Part shown: positions 46,680 through 58,980 of the stretch, piece after piece
How the letters are laid out: every line of letters starts with the position of its first letter
Numbering within the stretch: the stretch's first letter is position 1
NCBI GenBank assembly: GCA_038496445.1
Contig: JALMLS010000159.1
Span: 1-64,000 of the forward strand
Source of the DNA: Trichosphaerium sp. ATCC 40318
Lineage: Eukaryota; Discosea; Flabellinia; Trichosidae
Reading direction: 5' to 3'
DNA length: 64,000 bases
The notes under the pieces: generated by a model
Databases searched by the model: none
Told to the model about the DNA's origin: nothing
What the model saw: the letters and a program-made list of their open reading frames with translations, nothing else
Translations under genes and position numbers: made by a program

Positions 46680-49600
46680 AGTGACTAATTCTGATTTCTG
46701 GTCACCTTGTTCGTTGGACTATTTACAGAGTAACTAACTGTTATTCAACATTCTTGTTGGATTATTCTACAAAAAAAGAGACGATTATTGGCTATTGTAC
46801 TGGTATTGTTATTTAATAGCACTTTCTTTGCGCTTGCAGTGGTTTAAGCTTAACTTTTCTGTTTTAGTTCGAAAATATCTCTAACTCGGTTTAATCTACT
46901 GTTCTGCGTTTAAATATGGCCTACACTGATAGTCTAGACAAGGGTAAGTGAAGTTCCGCTCCACAAATTTCAGCTTGAAATTTTTTTTTTTGTTTGGCAC
47001 GTGACAATTTTCATGAGAAACGTTTCCACTTTTCGGTGCGGGTTGCCCAGGACCACTTTTTTGCAAGAAAAATTCGCTGGAGCTTTTTTTGCACAATTGT
47101 GGTGCTTTCACTAAAACAAACAAAAGTGTTTGGTTTAGTATGTCCGTGCGCATAGGCAAGGCAACCCACATTATTACATCTTTTTGTGTGTAAGACTTTT
47201 GATATCACTAAAAAAACCAATTAAAAACTCTGCCTCTGAATGTGTTTGAACCATTAGACTACGTGTAAAAATGCATACAAAGGTGGAATGGTTTAACTAA
47301 AAATCAACATATTTTCAACGCCATGAATTGCATGTTAAAACAAGATAGAACGTGGCATGTTAACAATTCAAAGCCTAAAAGATTTTTCTTTACTTTGTTG
47401 TGCTTATTGTACTCACAAAAAGTATGAACTAGGAGGTCATCTCGCATATAGGGGAGAGGTAAAGAATGGTAAGCGTGACGGTTTTGGTGAGCTGTATCAT
47501 ATAAAAGATATTGTCGAAGTCAATCAAGGTGATACTCTCGAATACAAAGGTCAGTTTAAGGACGATAAGTTTTATTGTGATGGTGAGCTTTGTTACTTAT
47601 ATGGTACTCTCGAATACAAAGGTCAGTTTAAGAACAATAAGTTTCATGGTGATGGTGAGAAGTATTACCTAGATGGTACTCTCAAATACAAAGGTCAGTT
47701 TAAGAACAATAACTTTTGTGGTGATGGTGAGCTGTATCGCACAAATGGTACTCTACGATACAAAGGTCAGTTTAAGGACGACAAGTATCATGGTGATGGT
47801 GAGCTGTATCGCACAAATGGTACTTTCATGTACAAAGGTCAGTTTAAGGACGATAAGTATCATGGTGATGGTGAGCGGTATCGCACAGATGGTACTCTCA
47901 TGTACAAAGGTCAGTTTAAGGACGATAAGTTTCATGGTGATGGTAAGCGGTATTGGGAAGATGGTACTCTCATGTACAAAGGTCAGTTTAAGGATGATAA
48001 GTTTCATGGTGATGGTGAGGAGTATCATCTAGATGGTACTCTACGATACAAAGGTCAGTATAAAGACGATAAGTATCATGGTGATGGTGAGGAGTATTAC
48101 AATGGTACTCTCGAATACAAAGGTCAATTTAGGAACAACCAGTATACGGGTGTTGGAGTGTATTTTTATCGAAATGGTACCAAGTACATTGGACAATTTA
48201 TCAACAACAAGTTCCATGGTATTGGTGAGAAGTATTGGCCAGATGGTCGTAAATACATTGGTAAATTTGTGAATGATAAGGCAGTAGGTAAAACACAGAA
48301 AAGTATTGCTGGAAAACCAGACCAGGTTGCCTTTTCTAACAATATGGATAAAACATTCTATCAAGAATTCTTTTTCCCTAGCAATGATGTACAAGAAGAT
48401 ATAACACCAGTTACTGTGTGTTCTGACAATATTAAAGATGAGAATTCTGAGAGAGATCTCAAGAAATTGTTTCCGAATCCAGATAATACTATCCTTGATA
48501 TCAATGATCCAACTGGAAAAGGTAGACCAGATGGAAAAAGAAGAATGGTATTTGAATTTTATTCTAAAAGACTCTACCAAAACTGTAACAGTATTATTTC
48601 GCAACACCAAGATAGCTCTGAATCAGGTCGTTCTGGTGATATTGTATTTATCTATGACCTTTGTAAAAAAGATCCTGAGATATCACTTCATGAAGGTGCG
48701 GTGTCTTTTATACCACTATCTTTATACATGATTAATTCTTTAAATAGTAACAACTATGGCACGTGGTCTTCCTGGAGTACGTGTGATACCCTTAACAAAG
48801 GACAAAATATCAGACAAAATGATACGACAGTTTAAACACATTTATTGGAGTGACCTCAGTAAAAAGGCTAGTTTAATGAAACATCATGTTGTTGATGGAG
48901 TGAGTCATAACAACTACGATTTTGTTGAGCAATTAGAAGCCAAAATAATGGTTGTAGGACATGAAGGAGCAGGTATTTTGTCAAAGTTGGATGAGTGATA
49001 CACTAAATATTTATTAGGCAAGACAACACTTGTGAGGACATTGGCAAAGGAAACAAATAGAATAGCGGATTCAACAATTGGTTTTGATACATCACATCTC
49101 TCGTATGTTCTACACTTATAGAACCATAGGTTTAATGTGCTTTAGGTTCCGTGGCGTATCATTCACAGTGTTAGACTTTGCTGGACAGGTAGAATACAAA
49201 GGATTACACAAGTACTTTTTAGCAAAGCAACTTACCATTTACATCATCGTTGTAAGTTTGTAGTGCACCAACATCGCACTGTTTCCTTATCATTAACTTT
49301 AGATTGACTTGTCAACATCAATCAAAGAGCAACAGGAGCACCTCAAATATTGGTGTCGGGCTTTAAATGAGATACTACATGATCAAGACCCAAAGTTATA
49401 CTCAGTGATTGTATTTGGATCCAAATTAGATATCTTTTTAGGTGATATCAAGGCCAATAAACAATCATTCCGCCCTATTGGACTATCACTAGTACAGTAC
49501 CTGTGTTTAGACGGTACTGCCTTTATAACATTTTTACAATCGCTTATCCTTACTGTTTAGGAACAAGTGCTCTCGTCAAATTATTGGATCATCAAGCCAA

Positions 49601-52600
49601 GTACTTGAAGACCCAATATCCAAAAGTACCATTGATCTACATAAACGTAAAAAAAGCACTTGAGAATACAATCACAAACAAGGATACCCTAAAGGGTAAC
49701 ATCATATCAGTGTACGTTGTGTGTTAGCTGTAGTGGGTCTTGCTTTTGCTGATCAAGTATTTAATTAGGAGGAAAGTATTAGAAGTGATACCCAAGACGT
49801 GTACAATGTCTCCAATAGAATTGGTTGCAGCATTGAATTACCTTCATTCCATTGGTAGCATCATGTTTGACGAGGTGTGTGCTTCTCAAATGAGTAGTAT
49901 GCTTGCTTAAACAACTGACTTGTCTGTGTTTAGTCATCGTACATGCTATGTTTGGACCCTCCTATTCTATCTCATATCATGAGTGCTTTTCTAGCACCCA
50001 AAGAACATCTTGATAGATTGATCAAAAACAACAATCACAATCATCGTGCCGTATTCACTGACTCAGAAGCTAAATCTCGAATCTCAAAGCTATTTCCAAA
50101 ATGCAATAAACGTGAAGTGAAGCAGGTGATGAAATTCTTGGTACAAATGTCGTTCTGTGTTCGCTTGACAGAAGAAGAAAAGGTAACAGATAGTGTATGT
50201 ACTCTACAACTCATTGTCAATGTATTTATTCAGGTTGTGTATGGCGCTGATGGATACCTTATTATATCGCTATTACCTAAAGCTGATATGTTTTACTTTC
50301 CTCCATTGACCCAAAAGGAGCAAAATATCACATTAGTTCAGGCAAAGAACAAGAACCCACAAATATTCTCTTTATCTAAATCACCAACAAAGTGGAAGAT
50401 ATTATCGTACACACCTACAACAGACTCTAAAGTTGAACATAAAGTGGTAGAAACAGTCACCATAAACAAGGAAACCAATAAAATAGTACGGCGTATTTCA
50501 ACAATCAAAACTAACAATATCACGTGTTAGTCACTACCTGATCAATATGAGGTCATACCACATGTTTCAAAGTTCTTGGCATACACTTTTAACTCACAAG
50601 ATCTACCTATAGACATATTTAATGACTTGCAGAGAAGATTGAGAAGTACGCCAACATGAGCGGTTTATGATTATGATTAGATGCTAAACACTAAAATAGA
50701 GTTCCAAAACAAAGAGTTTCGTTTGTTTTCAAACTTGATTGTACTCTCTGATTTCTATGGCAATATCATCACATTATATTATATTGATCATAGCATCAAA
50801 GTTGTCATTAGAGGCATAGCACCACGGCTATGGATGGTAATAACATGAAATAGAAGTTTAAACATTGAAATTTTTAGGAATCTCTTGATACATACCTAAA
50901 ACCTTTGGACATCACTCCAGTTCCGCTATGTCCAGTCAGCATACAATTTGGAGAGTTTATTGAGGTTACAAACAATTCGTATGAGTGCAAAAAGACAAGT
51001 GAGTGTATTAGGCATACATTTATACACGTGTAGTTGTCATATATTATACAACCAGATGGCATATTTCCAAGTTAACAAACTGATTATTTCTTAGAACATG
51101 TTGTCACTGAGAGTCATTTAAAAGAAGGATTTCCTGTACTCAAACATGCGAGACATAATCTGTGGGGTAGCTTGCATGGAGAAAGATTTCTGAAAATAGG
51201 TGACTGGGAAACACCTCAAAAGTATCCTGGGTTACAAATCACGTTTCTCACAAAAGATGAAAAAAGCAAGGTACAAACCACATTTGAATACCATGACTTT
51301 CTTACTAAAGCATTGATATAAGGAACGTTATGATGAGTATCTGAGAGCTAGCAACATGTTTTATAAGTTCATGGGAACTGATAGTGCTTCATTTTATGAG
51401 TTGGAGAAGATTGCTTTCTTGAACAATCCAAAACTTGAAGACAAATTCGAGGAGCAATACAATACTTTTGTCAAGAAAGTACTTCAATCCAAAAAATCAG
51501 GCAAGTCACCTTCTTGGTCAGCTTTTTCTAATAGTTTAGATATGAATGATGATTCTACTGTGGATGAAGATACACGTAAATTACAAGAACGAACTTTGAA
51601 TCATTTGAAGAGCCATGTGATGTGTGTTTCAGGCAATGAGCAAATCAACCTCATACCTGGATTACACGGTACATCAGAGGTACATCACATTATTCTCATC
51701 AGAACCAAGAAATAGTTAACCTTAGATTTTATTTAGGATACTAGTTTTAAGATCGCTTGGAGCAACTTTAGAGAACCACACGAGAATACAAACAAGAAAG
51801 ATCCAGGATACTTTGGTATGGCTTAGTAACAAGTTAGTTTAATGAACTAAAATTGACAAAGGAGATGGGATTTACTTTACTCAGTACCCTGATTGTGGTA
51901 AGTTGACGACATAGCGTTATGTTGAGTAGTCCTGTATTAACAATTGAGGTAGGAAGGAAGTATGCTGAATGGGATAAAAAGGAGAAGAATCCGTGCATGT
52001 TGATATCATGGATAATGATGGGAAAACCTTATCCAGCAACAGAAAACCCTGTACCAGGTGATCCTAAAAGTCTTCTTGGAAAAGAATGCAAGGTACAACT
52101 CTTTTTTCATTGACAAGTACTTCTATTACGCCTGTCACTTCTTTTTATTGTTTTTTTCTCAGAAAGGTTATGATTCTCATTATGTACTCACTAAATCAAC
52201 ATCTGGGTTTCTGTGTGGCATTGATGACAAAATAGATCAAAACGAGATTGTTGTATTTTCAAAAAACCAAGTATGTAGACATCACCACACTTAGCCTTCT
52301 GCCATTATTCAACAGTGTTCTTATTTCATAATCTAGATTCTTCCACGATACCTTGTATACTACAAAGCAATAGACAGTACCAATATCGAGTCATATGAAC
52401 TCAAGCACAGGGATGCTAAATGTCTTGTTTTGTGGGTTGACGCTAATCTATCAGTTGAAAACAAGAAGATTATGGAAATGCTTCAAAAAAGGCCAAAGAA
52501 GACAGAGGTACACAAACCAAATAAAGCGATTCATCTAAGAACTACAAAGGTATTGGTAATGAAGTCATCATCTCAGGTTTTGGCATGGATTGATAAGTTC

Positions 52601-53060
52601 AAAGGGTTCTGTAACAACAGGTTACGTATCATCACAAATAGATATCGAAAAGGTGATGGAGATGAGCGAGCAGCAGAGAAGTTGATCAAGAGCATTAGAA
52701 AAATTAAAACATGTGCCAAAACACCTATTCTTGTTTTTTGTGGTATGTCAACTACCCCTTTTATTAATCACGTGATTTTTAGTTAACACATAGTGTTTGT
52801 TAGGAGACACGTCAAAGGCAAAATACCTCAAGAAAAAATACAAGAAGGTATCCATCACAAATAAAGTTCAAGATGTATTGGAGATTTAGGAATGTAAGAA
52901 TAGCTTACATCTTTCCTTAACAGTTTACTATTATGCAAGTTATGTAGTTCAGACATTGCTCCTTGCTTCTACCAACAATGTTATAAGTGCTACAATAAAG
53001 TCACAGAACTTGTGTTATTCTTTACTTTTGTTTGCACAAGGAACCAGTTAGCGTCTTCAA
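46680..53060 (+). repeat. Right arm of large inverted duplication (ROCO unit 3)
   Basis: Inverse counterpart of 19320-25125, with matching spacer, exons, introns and 3' flank (see that entry). It is longer mainly because of seven additional MORN repeats. Confidence 0.9.
46916..52889 (+). CDS. MORN-Roc-COR-ADP-ribosyltransferase gene (ROCO copy 3), probable break
   Basis: Paralogue of the gene at 19463-24905 with the same exon plan. Exon 1 (46916-46943, MAYTDSLDK) has a GTAAGT donor; exon 2 begins at TAG|GAGGTC near 47431. It encodes about 11 MORN repeats against four in copy 2. The Roc motifs GHEGAGKT, DFAGQ and FGSKLD and the COR domain are intact. After RRLRSTP the sequence differs from copy 2: an in-frame TGA (50657-50659) appears and the GTAAG donor that follows in copy 2 is gone. 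All later exons are still well preserved, including the ART motifs (LHGTSE, GDGIYFTQYPD, GYDSHYVL, NEIVVFSKNQ, ILPRYLV) and the receiver-like end (LVLWVDANLS), stop 52887-52889. The product may therefore stop after COR, unless splicing skips the defect. Confidence 0.8.
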
Positions 53061-53436
53061 AGTTATGTTGGTCTTTACCTACATCTTTGCCCTGGTTATC
53101 ACAAAGGCTGTTTTGCATCAACGTTTAAGGACGCTATCAAGCCTATTTAAGGGGTTTTTGAAAAATAATAATCAGCATTGGAAAATCAATCTTCTTTGGG
53201 AACAGTTCTCATACAACAATGACTAAATATGGCTTGATTTACTCGCAATACTCATAAATAGCAAACCAATAACGGCTTTGAAAAAAAAAACACGTGGAAA
53301 AAAAAGTCTGTACACTTCAAGCAAGTGTTCCCAGATCACACGGGTCATACAGCACACCATAAAGAAAGCATTTAAGCAGAAAGAGGGTATGTATTTACTT
53401 CTACGGCAAACGTTAACTCTTGCGTAGATTAAAACA
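53061..53436. other. Spacer between ROCO copy 3 and the P450
   Basis: No gene seen. It should hold the P450 promoter. An A-tract followed by ACACGTGG lies near 53281-53297. Confidence 0.4.
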
Positions 53437-55362
53437 ATGACGTTTTGGCTAGTTGGAGCACTAACAGCGTTGGCAATCGGAGTGATTTTGATATTGCGGA
53501 GAAATAATAGCTCCGGACAGTTACCTGGCCCTCCGAAGCTGCCTATTATTGGTAATTTGTTTGATATGATGAAAATGAGCAAAGACAGGAAAAATATATT
53601 GAACAAGGCACATCATCAACGGTTTTTTTTCTAAATAATTTCGAAGGCAACTCGAATGCTATTTGTATTCAATTGTCCGTGACAAAAAAAAATCTTGTCA
53701 CGTGACATCGCAAAAATGACATTTGAACCTTGTTTGCGCAACGTGTTTTGTTAACTGATTCGAGCTACTATTTTATGATGTTTAATGCTTTGCTATAGTG
53801 GAAGAAGAAGTATGGCAGCGTCTACACCTTATCTGTGTTCCGTTCTGAATTCGTTGTTCTCACCGAATACGAAGACATTCGCAAAGTTACACTTCAGCGT
53901 CCTAATGCAGCTTTCAATAACTTTCTGTTTGACAACATGAAAGCGATTGAGGTAATCCGATACTTAGTGCGATGTATCTGATATGTTTATAGGAGCTTAG
54001 ATTGAATAAAGGACTTGGGACATCATCTGGGCAAGAGTACAAAGACCTAAAGAAAGTGATTGCGCCAAAGTTTACAAACAATGCAATACAAAAACAGTTT
54101 GCTGTTATTGTGAATGTGTTTGTAGAGTTGATGGAAGAACTCGGGCAACTAGCAGATTCAAAAACACCTGTAGATGACATAGACATTATTGCAACACGCA
54201 CAACACTTCGTGTGGTTACACGTGCAGCTCTGGGATCCCCAAAGTCTTTCAACGGTACAACGCAATACCAGATGTAAACTGATTTTGACATATTTATTAG
54301 ACAACAAACAAGCCGAGACACGAATGTGCCTTATGCTCTCCAAGTTAATGAATATGATGATAAAGAGAGCCAATAGTCCAATATCGTATTGGCACATTCC
54401 ATTTCTCAAACCAAAAGTGCGTGATGTCTAGTTTCTTGATTGTCAGAAACTTACTTTTTTTTTCAAGGCTGAAGTAGAAATTGAAAAAGAACTCAAGGAG
54501 TTTGTCTATCCCTTTATTGATAATGTTATTACTGCTGCTACAAAATCAATGTCACGTGATGATCATGAGCCAGAAAATATGATTGAGGTACGTTGTAAAG
54601 ATAGCAAGACGTGTATATTGATGTTCTTGTCTTAGGTGATGTTAGCACATGGTTTTGATAGAGAAACAGTTTTCCAAAATGGTCTTGGTTTGTACTTGGC
54701 TGGTACAGAAACTACTTCAGGAGCGCTATTATCTATTATATACACTCTTTGTTTATATCCAAAGTACCAAGACATGATTTACAAGGAAGTAGCACCAACC
54801 ATGGCACAGAACAATCTTGATTATGCTGATTTCAAAAAATCGACGCTTGTTGACAACTTTGTCCAAGAAGTCTTACGTATACACCACACTGCAATTCTTA
54901 CCTCCAGATCTCTTAAAGACCAAACGATAGAGCTTAAAAACGGACGTAAGTTCACCATGTACTGTTTTTCTAACAAACCCTAATTGGTTCTTTAGCTGTC
55001 TTCTTAAAGAAAGGAATAAAAATTTTATGTGACACGGGTAATCTCACCTCAATGTTCAAAGATGCTTCAAAATTTAATCCTGAACGCTTTGAAAATGGTG
55101 GTACGTAGCACTGTAGATTTAGATAAGTCATAATAGTATTTTCCTAGAACCAACAATGTTTACCTTTGGATTTGGAAAACGAAGCTGTACTGGAAAAAAC
55201 CTTGCTGTAACAGAACTCGTCATATTTCTGTCACTTCTTTGTTATAATTTCAAAGTATCAATGGCTCCAGGTACCCACATAAACGATGTTAAAAAAGTGA
55301 ACAAACCTATGCTTGGATATGAAAATCTCTCAATATTGCTGGAGCGTAGGCAGCACGTGTAA
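53437..55362 (+). CDS. Cytochrome P450, paralogue of the gene at 5947-7876
   Basis: Same exon plan as the left copy. MTFWLVGALTALAIGVILIL is the membrane anchor, with hinge LPGPPKLPIIGN. The I-helix motif AGTETTSG, ExxR (QEVLR), NPERF and haem loop FGFGKRSCTGKN are all intact, ending HV at 55362. Introns follow GT-AG with one exception: the first exon ends AACAAG|GCACATC where the left copy has GAAAGAG|GTACAC, so intron 1 would have to be a GC-AG intron or the gene is poorly spliced. TCACGTGAC is conserved inside intron 1 (near 53698). It follows ROCO copy 3 on the same strand but no ROCO follows it; gene X3 does. Substrate unknown. Confidence 0.9.
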
Positions 55363-55892
55363 AAAATGTTCCGGAAAAAAAAATAGCACATGGCATTTAC
55401 TTGTCTGTGGCCGATAATCGGTTATAGTTTGTTGTCACTGATTTTTTATGTTGAATAATCAGTTAGTTTACCTAAATTAATAAACAACTTTACTGGCTTC
55501 CGTTGTACCTTGTTGTTTTAATATTCTTATTGAACAATATAGAACAGCCGAAAAGTATGACTTCTAGGCACTCAGGCAGTATCATGTAAAGCGATAGCAG
55601 TAGGTTGGCGGTTAGAGAATACATTGAATTAGAGCATTCCGCTACAAAACTGAAAGTGAATTAGGTCAGGACCTACCACGTGACAATACCATCAATACAC
55701 TTTTGTACAATTGAGCCTTAATTTATGCTTATTCAGGGTCTTCGTGGTGTTTCCAAGCGTCAAAGGCAAAATAAAAAATGTAGAACCAATTTGAACAAAA
55801 GTTTATTAACTTTATGTTTTCCTTTTCGGGTTTTGTGTTCTTTTCAAAAACATATTCAACCTCCGCCCACGAAGCAAGCAACATGTGATCAA

Positions 55893-56460
55893 ATGTCTAA
55901 AAGAGATAATCAACCACACCACTCATTTTACAACTCAAAAAGCTCCGGAAAGTTTCCTAACGTTGCTGCTCCTTCAATGGGTGGAGATACAAATGGTATG
56001 GTACTTGAAAGCGTTCATTTTCTTATTCTAAGTAGAATCACCCGGCGCAAGAAGAATAAGAAGAACCCCAATCCATGGGCACGAACATCACCAAGCTCTT
56101 AATATAAAGCACGCCAAAAAGTACGCTGACAGTTTGGAACAAATAAAATAAAAAGTACAATAACACAACTTTAGGATATCACGACAGAAGAGACAGCGCA
56201 ATAAGAAGAGTTCAGTTGAAGGTACCTTAGAAATACAAAGCCTCTTTTGAATTCCTACTAATGTGGAAGCTAGGAACATCACCCAAGCAGCAGTTAGCAA
56301 AAGGGGAAAAGCAATACAACAAAAACAAAAGACAATTGGTTTACACCTAATGAATGACAGTTTTGTATTGCAGTCGCCATCCACATATAAAAATATGAGG
56401 CTGTTTGGTGATAACACAAAAACAACGAAGTCACGTGTGTCAAAACGTTTTTCTTCCTAA
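55893..56460 (+). CDS. Gene X3: N-terminal half only of the X family
   Basis: The 5' flank (55670-55892) and first exon match genes X1 and X2: MSKRDNQPHHS...APSMGGDTN, with a GTATGG donor at the homologous site. The following short exons are basic (SRQKRQRNKKSS, KGEKQYNKNKRQ) and the last ends MRLFGDNTKTTKSRVSKRFSS at a TAA near 56458. The conserved HEPN-like domain and coiled coil are absent; a Ras-like gene follows about 110 bases later. It is either a truncated copy or a short family member with an RNA-binding-like basic tail. Exon joins are my reading of GT-AG sites. Confidence 0.5.
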
Positions 56461-56571
56461 ATTATGACAGATACGTATGTTACTGGCGTTTGATAAGTGA
56501 GAGGTAGTTGTTTAAGTACCTTAAAATAGATTTCATTGAACCCACAATAATAACACGTTGTAAAACTTCAC

Positions 56572-57400
56572 ATGGAGGTTCTAGTACGCAAAAAAAGAGG
56601 CTGTAAAATTAAACAAACACTCATAAGTCTAGCCTGAAATAAATGAGTACAAACTCATGGTATTTGGCCCTGTAGGAGTTGGAAAATCAACAACAACAAT
56701 ACAGTTCGTTCAAAACTCATTTTTAGAAGAACCCAACGTAGAAGACTTGGAATTAACGTACGGGCGGAGTTTTTCTAAACCACTTTTAACGTTTTGAGTT
56801 TAAAACAACTCTAAAACGCTCACACAATAAGGTATCGTAAGCAAGTCACCATAGATGACGAAAATATCATGCTTGACATTCCTGATACATGGCCACGTAC
56901 TGAGTTTTCTAGTTTTATTGATGAACGAGTAAGTACATAACATTTAAGTTGCTGGCAATCTAACAGCAGGTTGTAGAGCGTTCGGTTTGGTCACGGTTTT
57001 ATTTTGATGTACAGTATAACAGACAGACAATCATTTGAAGAAATACAGAGGTTCTTTGACGAAATTTATGGGTAACAACAATAGACTTCAAAAACCACTT
57101 ATGAATGATCTTTAATGATCTATTTCGACATTCTCAAGGACTGAGTAACTTGTTTGTAGGTACAGTGAAGCACAAAACAAGCCAAGTGTACTTGTTGGAA
57201 ATAAAGTAGACTTGGAAGAAGACAGACAAGTAACCACAGAAGAAGGAAAGGAACTTGCACAAAAGAATGAATGTTTATTTTTTGAGGCATCTGCTAAAAC
57301 ACGTGTCAATGTTGATGAACAGTTTTATGAACTTGTAAGAGAAATTCGTAGACTTAAGGCACTCCATCCAGTAAAACAGCGTAGATGTATTGTAATGTGA
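56572..57400 (+). CDS. Ras-like small GTPase with abnormal switch II
   Basis: Exon 1 is only ATGGAG (donor GTTCTA, acceptor TCTAG), then PEINEYKLMVFGPVGVGKST with a normal P-loop. The effector stretch is VEDLELTYRKQV. The switch II motif reads LDIPDTWPRTEFSS where Ras has DTAGQEEYSA: the glycine and catalytic glutamine are both gone. The rest is orthodox: GFILMYSITDRQSFEEI, guanine motifs VGNKVDL and FEASAK, a basic tail and a CAAX box CIVM (Met suggests farnesylation). The protein should sit at membranes. Without the glutamine it is predicted to hydrolyse GTP poorly. Five short introns. Head-to-tail with a Rho-like gene that has a similar defect. Confidence 0.85.
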
Positions 57401-57537
57401 CTAAAAGGCAAATCAGTTCTAAGTGATTTAGTGCTGAAATGCAACCAGCCCAAGAAAGAAAGTTTGGCTTGTTAGTGAATCCTTCATAAGTTCGTTAAAA
57501 TTGGTTAAGTGAACTTTAAACGGTAAGGCGAATACAA

Positions 57538-58594
57538 ATGACATCTGATACCCCCAGTGATATTAAGGTTGTGGCTTGTGGTGACCACGTAGGTAACACA
57601 TAAATAAACACGAAAACTATGCTATTAACTAACAAACTTAAGGCAAAACGCATCTGATATGGGGTATTGATATGGTATTTAATTATGGACAGGTTATTGG
57701 AGATATTTTACCTGATTACGTCCACACGGTTGTACCGTCATGTTATGATCCAATTACGATGCGCAAAGACCCGTTTGCTTTAGGTACCTATGCGGAGTGT
57801 ATTTTTAGATTTCTGGGTTTGTGTTTACACGTGGTCGTAACTGTGTTTTTTTTTTTTTTTCAATTAAAAATGATTATTGTATTGCAGAAATATGCGATAC
57901 ACATTGTTACCCAGAGATGGCTCCGATTAGAACTCCTACTTATCTCAGCACGGTAATTTTCTTTTTGATTGTTGTACAAGCTTAAAACGCTCTGTTTGGA
58001 TGACGGTTGTAAGCATAGGATGTTTTCTTAGTTTGCTTCTCCATTGATATCTATAAATCATATGAGAGTATTACATCTAGAGTGCGTACAATAACTGTCT
58101 ATATATTGGATTCTTTTATTTATGTGCTTATTTAATTGGGTAGTGGATACCAGAGTTATCTGATTGTGGACAACTTCTTGTGCCACGTATTCTTGTTGGC
58201 TTAAATCAAGATACAAGAGTTAGAGCTATTGTTGAGGTACATATTTAAATCACTTTGGTCCCCATGCAACTCGACAACCAAAACAATTTCGAAGAAGCTA
58301 AAAACAATAATAAGGGTAAGCCTCGTATAAGTTGGTCACAAGGTATTGATTTAGCAAAAAAAACTAAGGTACATTGACGAATAACATCAAATGTTTAGCT
58401 TACATCTTTTTTTTTTGGGATAGGCTTTTAGTTATGTTGAAGTTGATCTGGTTCGTGGTTGTGGTGTAACAGAACGTATTAAACTTTATCTCAATTTTTA
58501 ACCTTATTGACTTGGATTTATAGTTCTTGATGAGGTTTGCGCTGTACATCATTGTATTCACAAGCATGATCATAAGCGATGTACAATACAATAA
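57538..58594 (+). CDS. Rho-like small GTPase with degenerate G motifs
   Basis: Seven or eight exons. MTSDTPSDIKVVACGDHVGKTHL aligns with the Rho start, but the P-loop GDHVGKT is one residue shorter than GDGxVGKT. DTAGQE is replaced by DTHCYPE. DVFLVCFSI, WIPEL, and ILVGLNQDTR (normally VGxKxDLR) follow in Rho order, then KPRISWSQGIDLAKK, matching the KPITPExGxxLA segment. The last exons give FSYVEVDL and VLDEVCAVHH, then KRCTIQ, a CAAX box. The length matches the family. Key catalytic residues are missing, so it may bind nucleotide weakly or act as a pseudo-GTPase. Introns begin GTAAC, GTACC, GTAAT, GTGCG and GTACA. Confidence 0.75.
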
Positions 58595-58716
58595 AAAAGT
58601 GTTTTATTTTCTCATAATTTTCTTACTTGAGGCATTTGTTCCCAAGTTGATGGTTCAGAGTTTAAAGTGACTCTTTATTGTTGTAAGTAGATTATAGATT
58701 ATAAGATCAAATAATT

Positions 58717-58980
58717 ATGTTCACGAAAAGAAGACAACACAAGAAAAGAATAGAGCGTCAGCTATTGGTGCGTCTACCGAAGGCAAAGAGTTGGAAAAAA
58801 GGCGAGTATTCTATTCAGTGCCACCAAATGCTGTTCTTAAATTCTACATATTTTAAACTCACTCACATAGTTTTGTTATTGACATGGAAGCCCACTATTT
58901 TGGAGTTTAGCAAGAACAAAAGTCAACATTTTATTGATGTAAAACTGCACAATGCGTATTGTGCGGTTCAACCAAAGTAG
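58717..58980 (+). other. Small ORF, unassigned
   Basis: An 87-codon frame opening MFTKRRQHKKRIERQLL, basic at first and then hydrophobic (LTHIVLLLTWKP). An exon-like stretch about 59005-59140 (KYEFPVATAVSRVLTDEKP, then TGA, then VVETIGTGANYCV) follows and may belong to the same decayed gene. No family recognised. Confidence 0.25.

Noticed and set aside
47560-48130. Regular 69-72 bp DNA repeats that could suggest a CRISPR-like or satellite array
   Set aside because: They are in-frame MORN codons, without spacers, inside a gene with homologues in the window.
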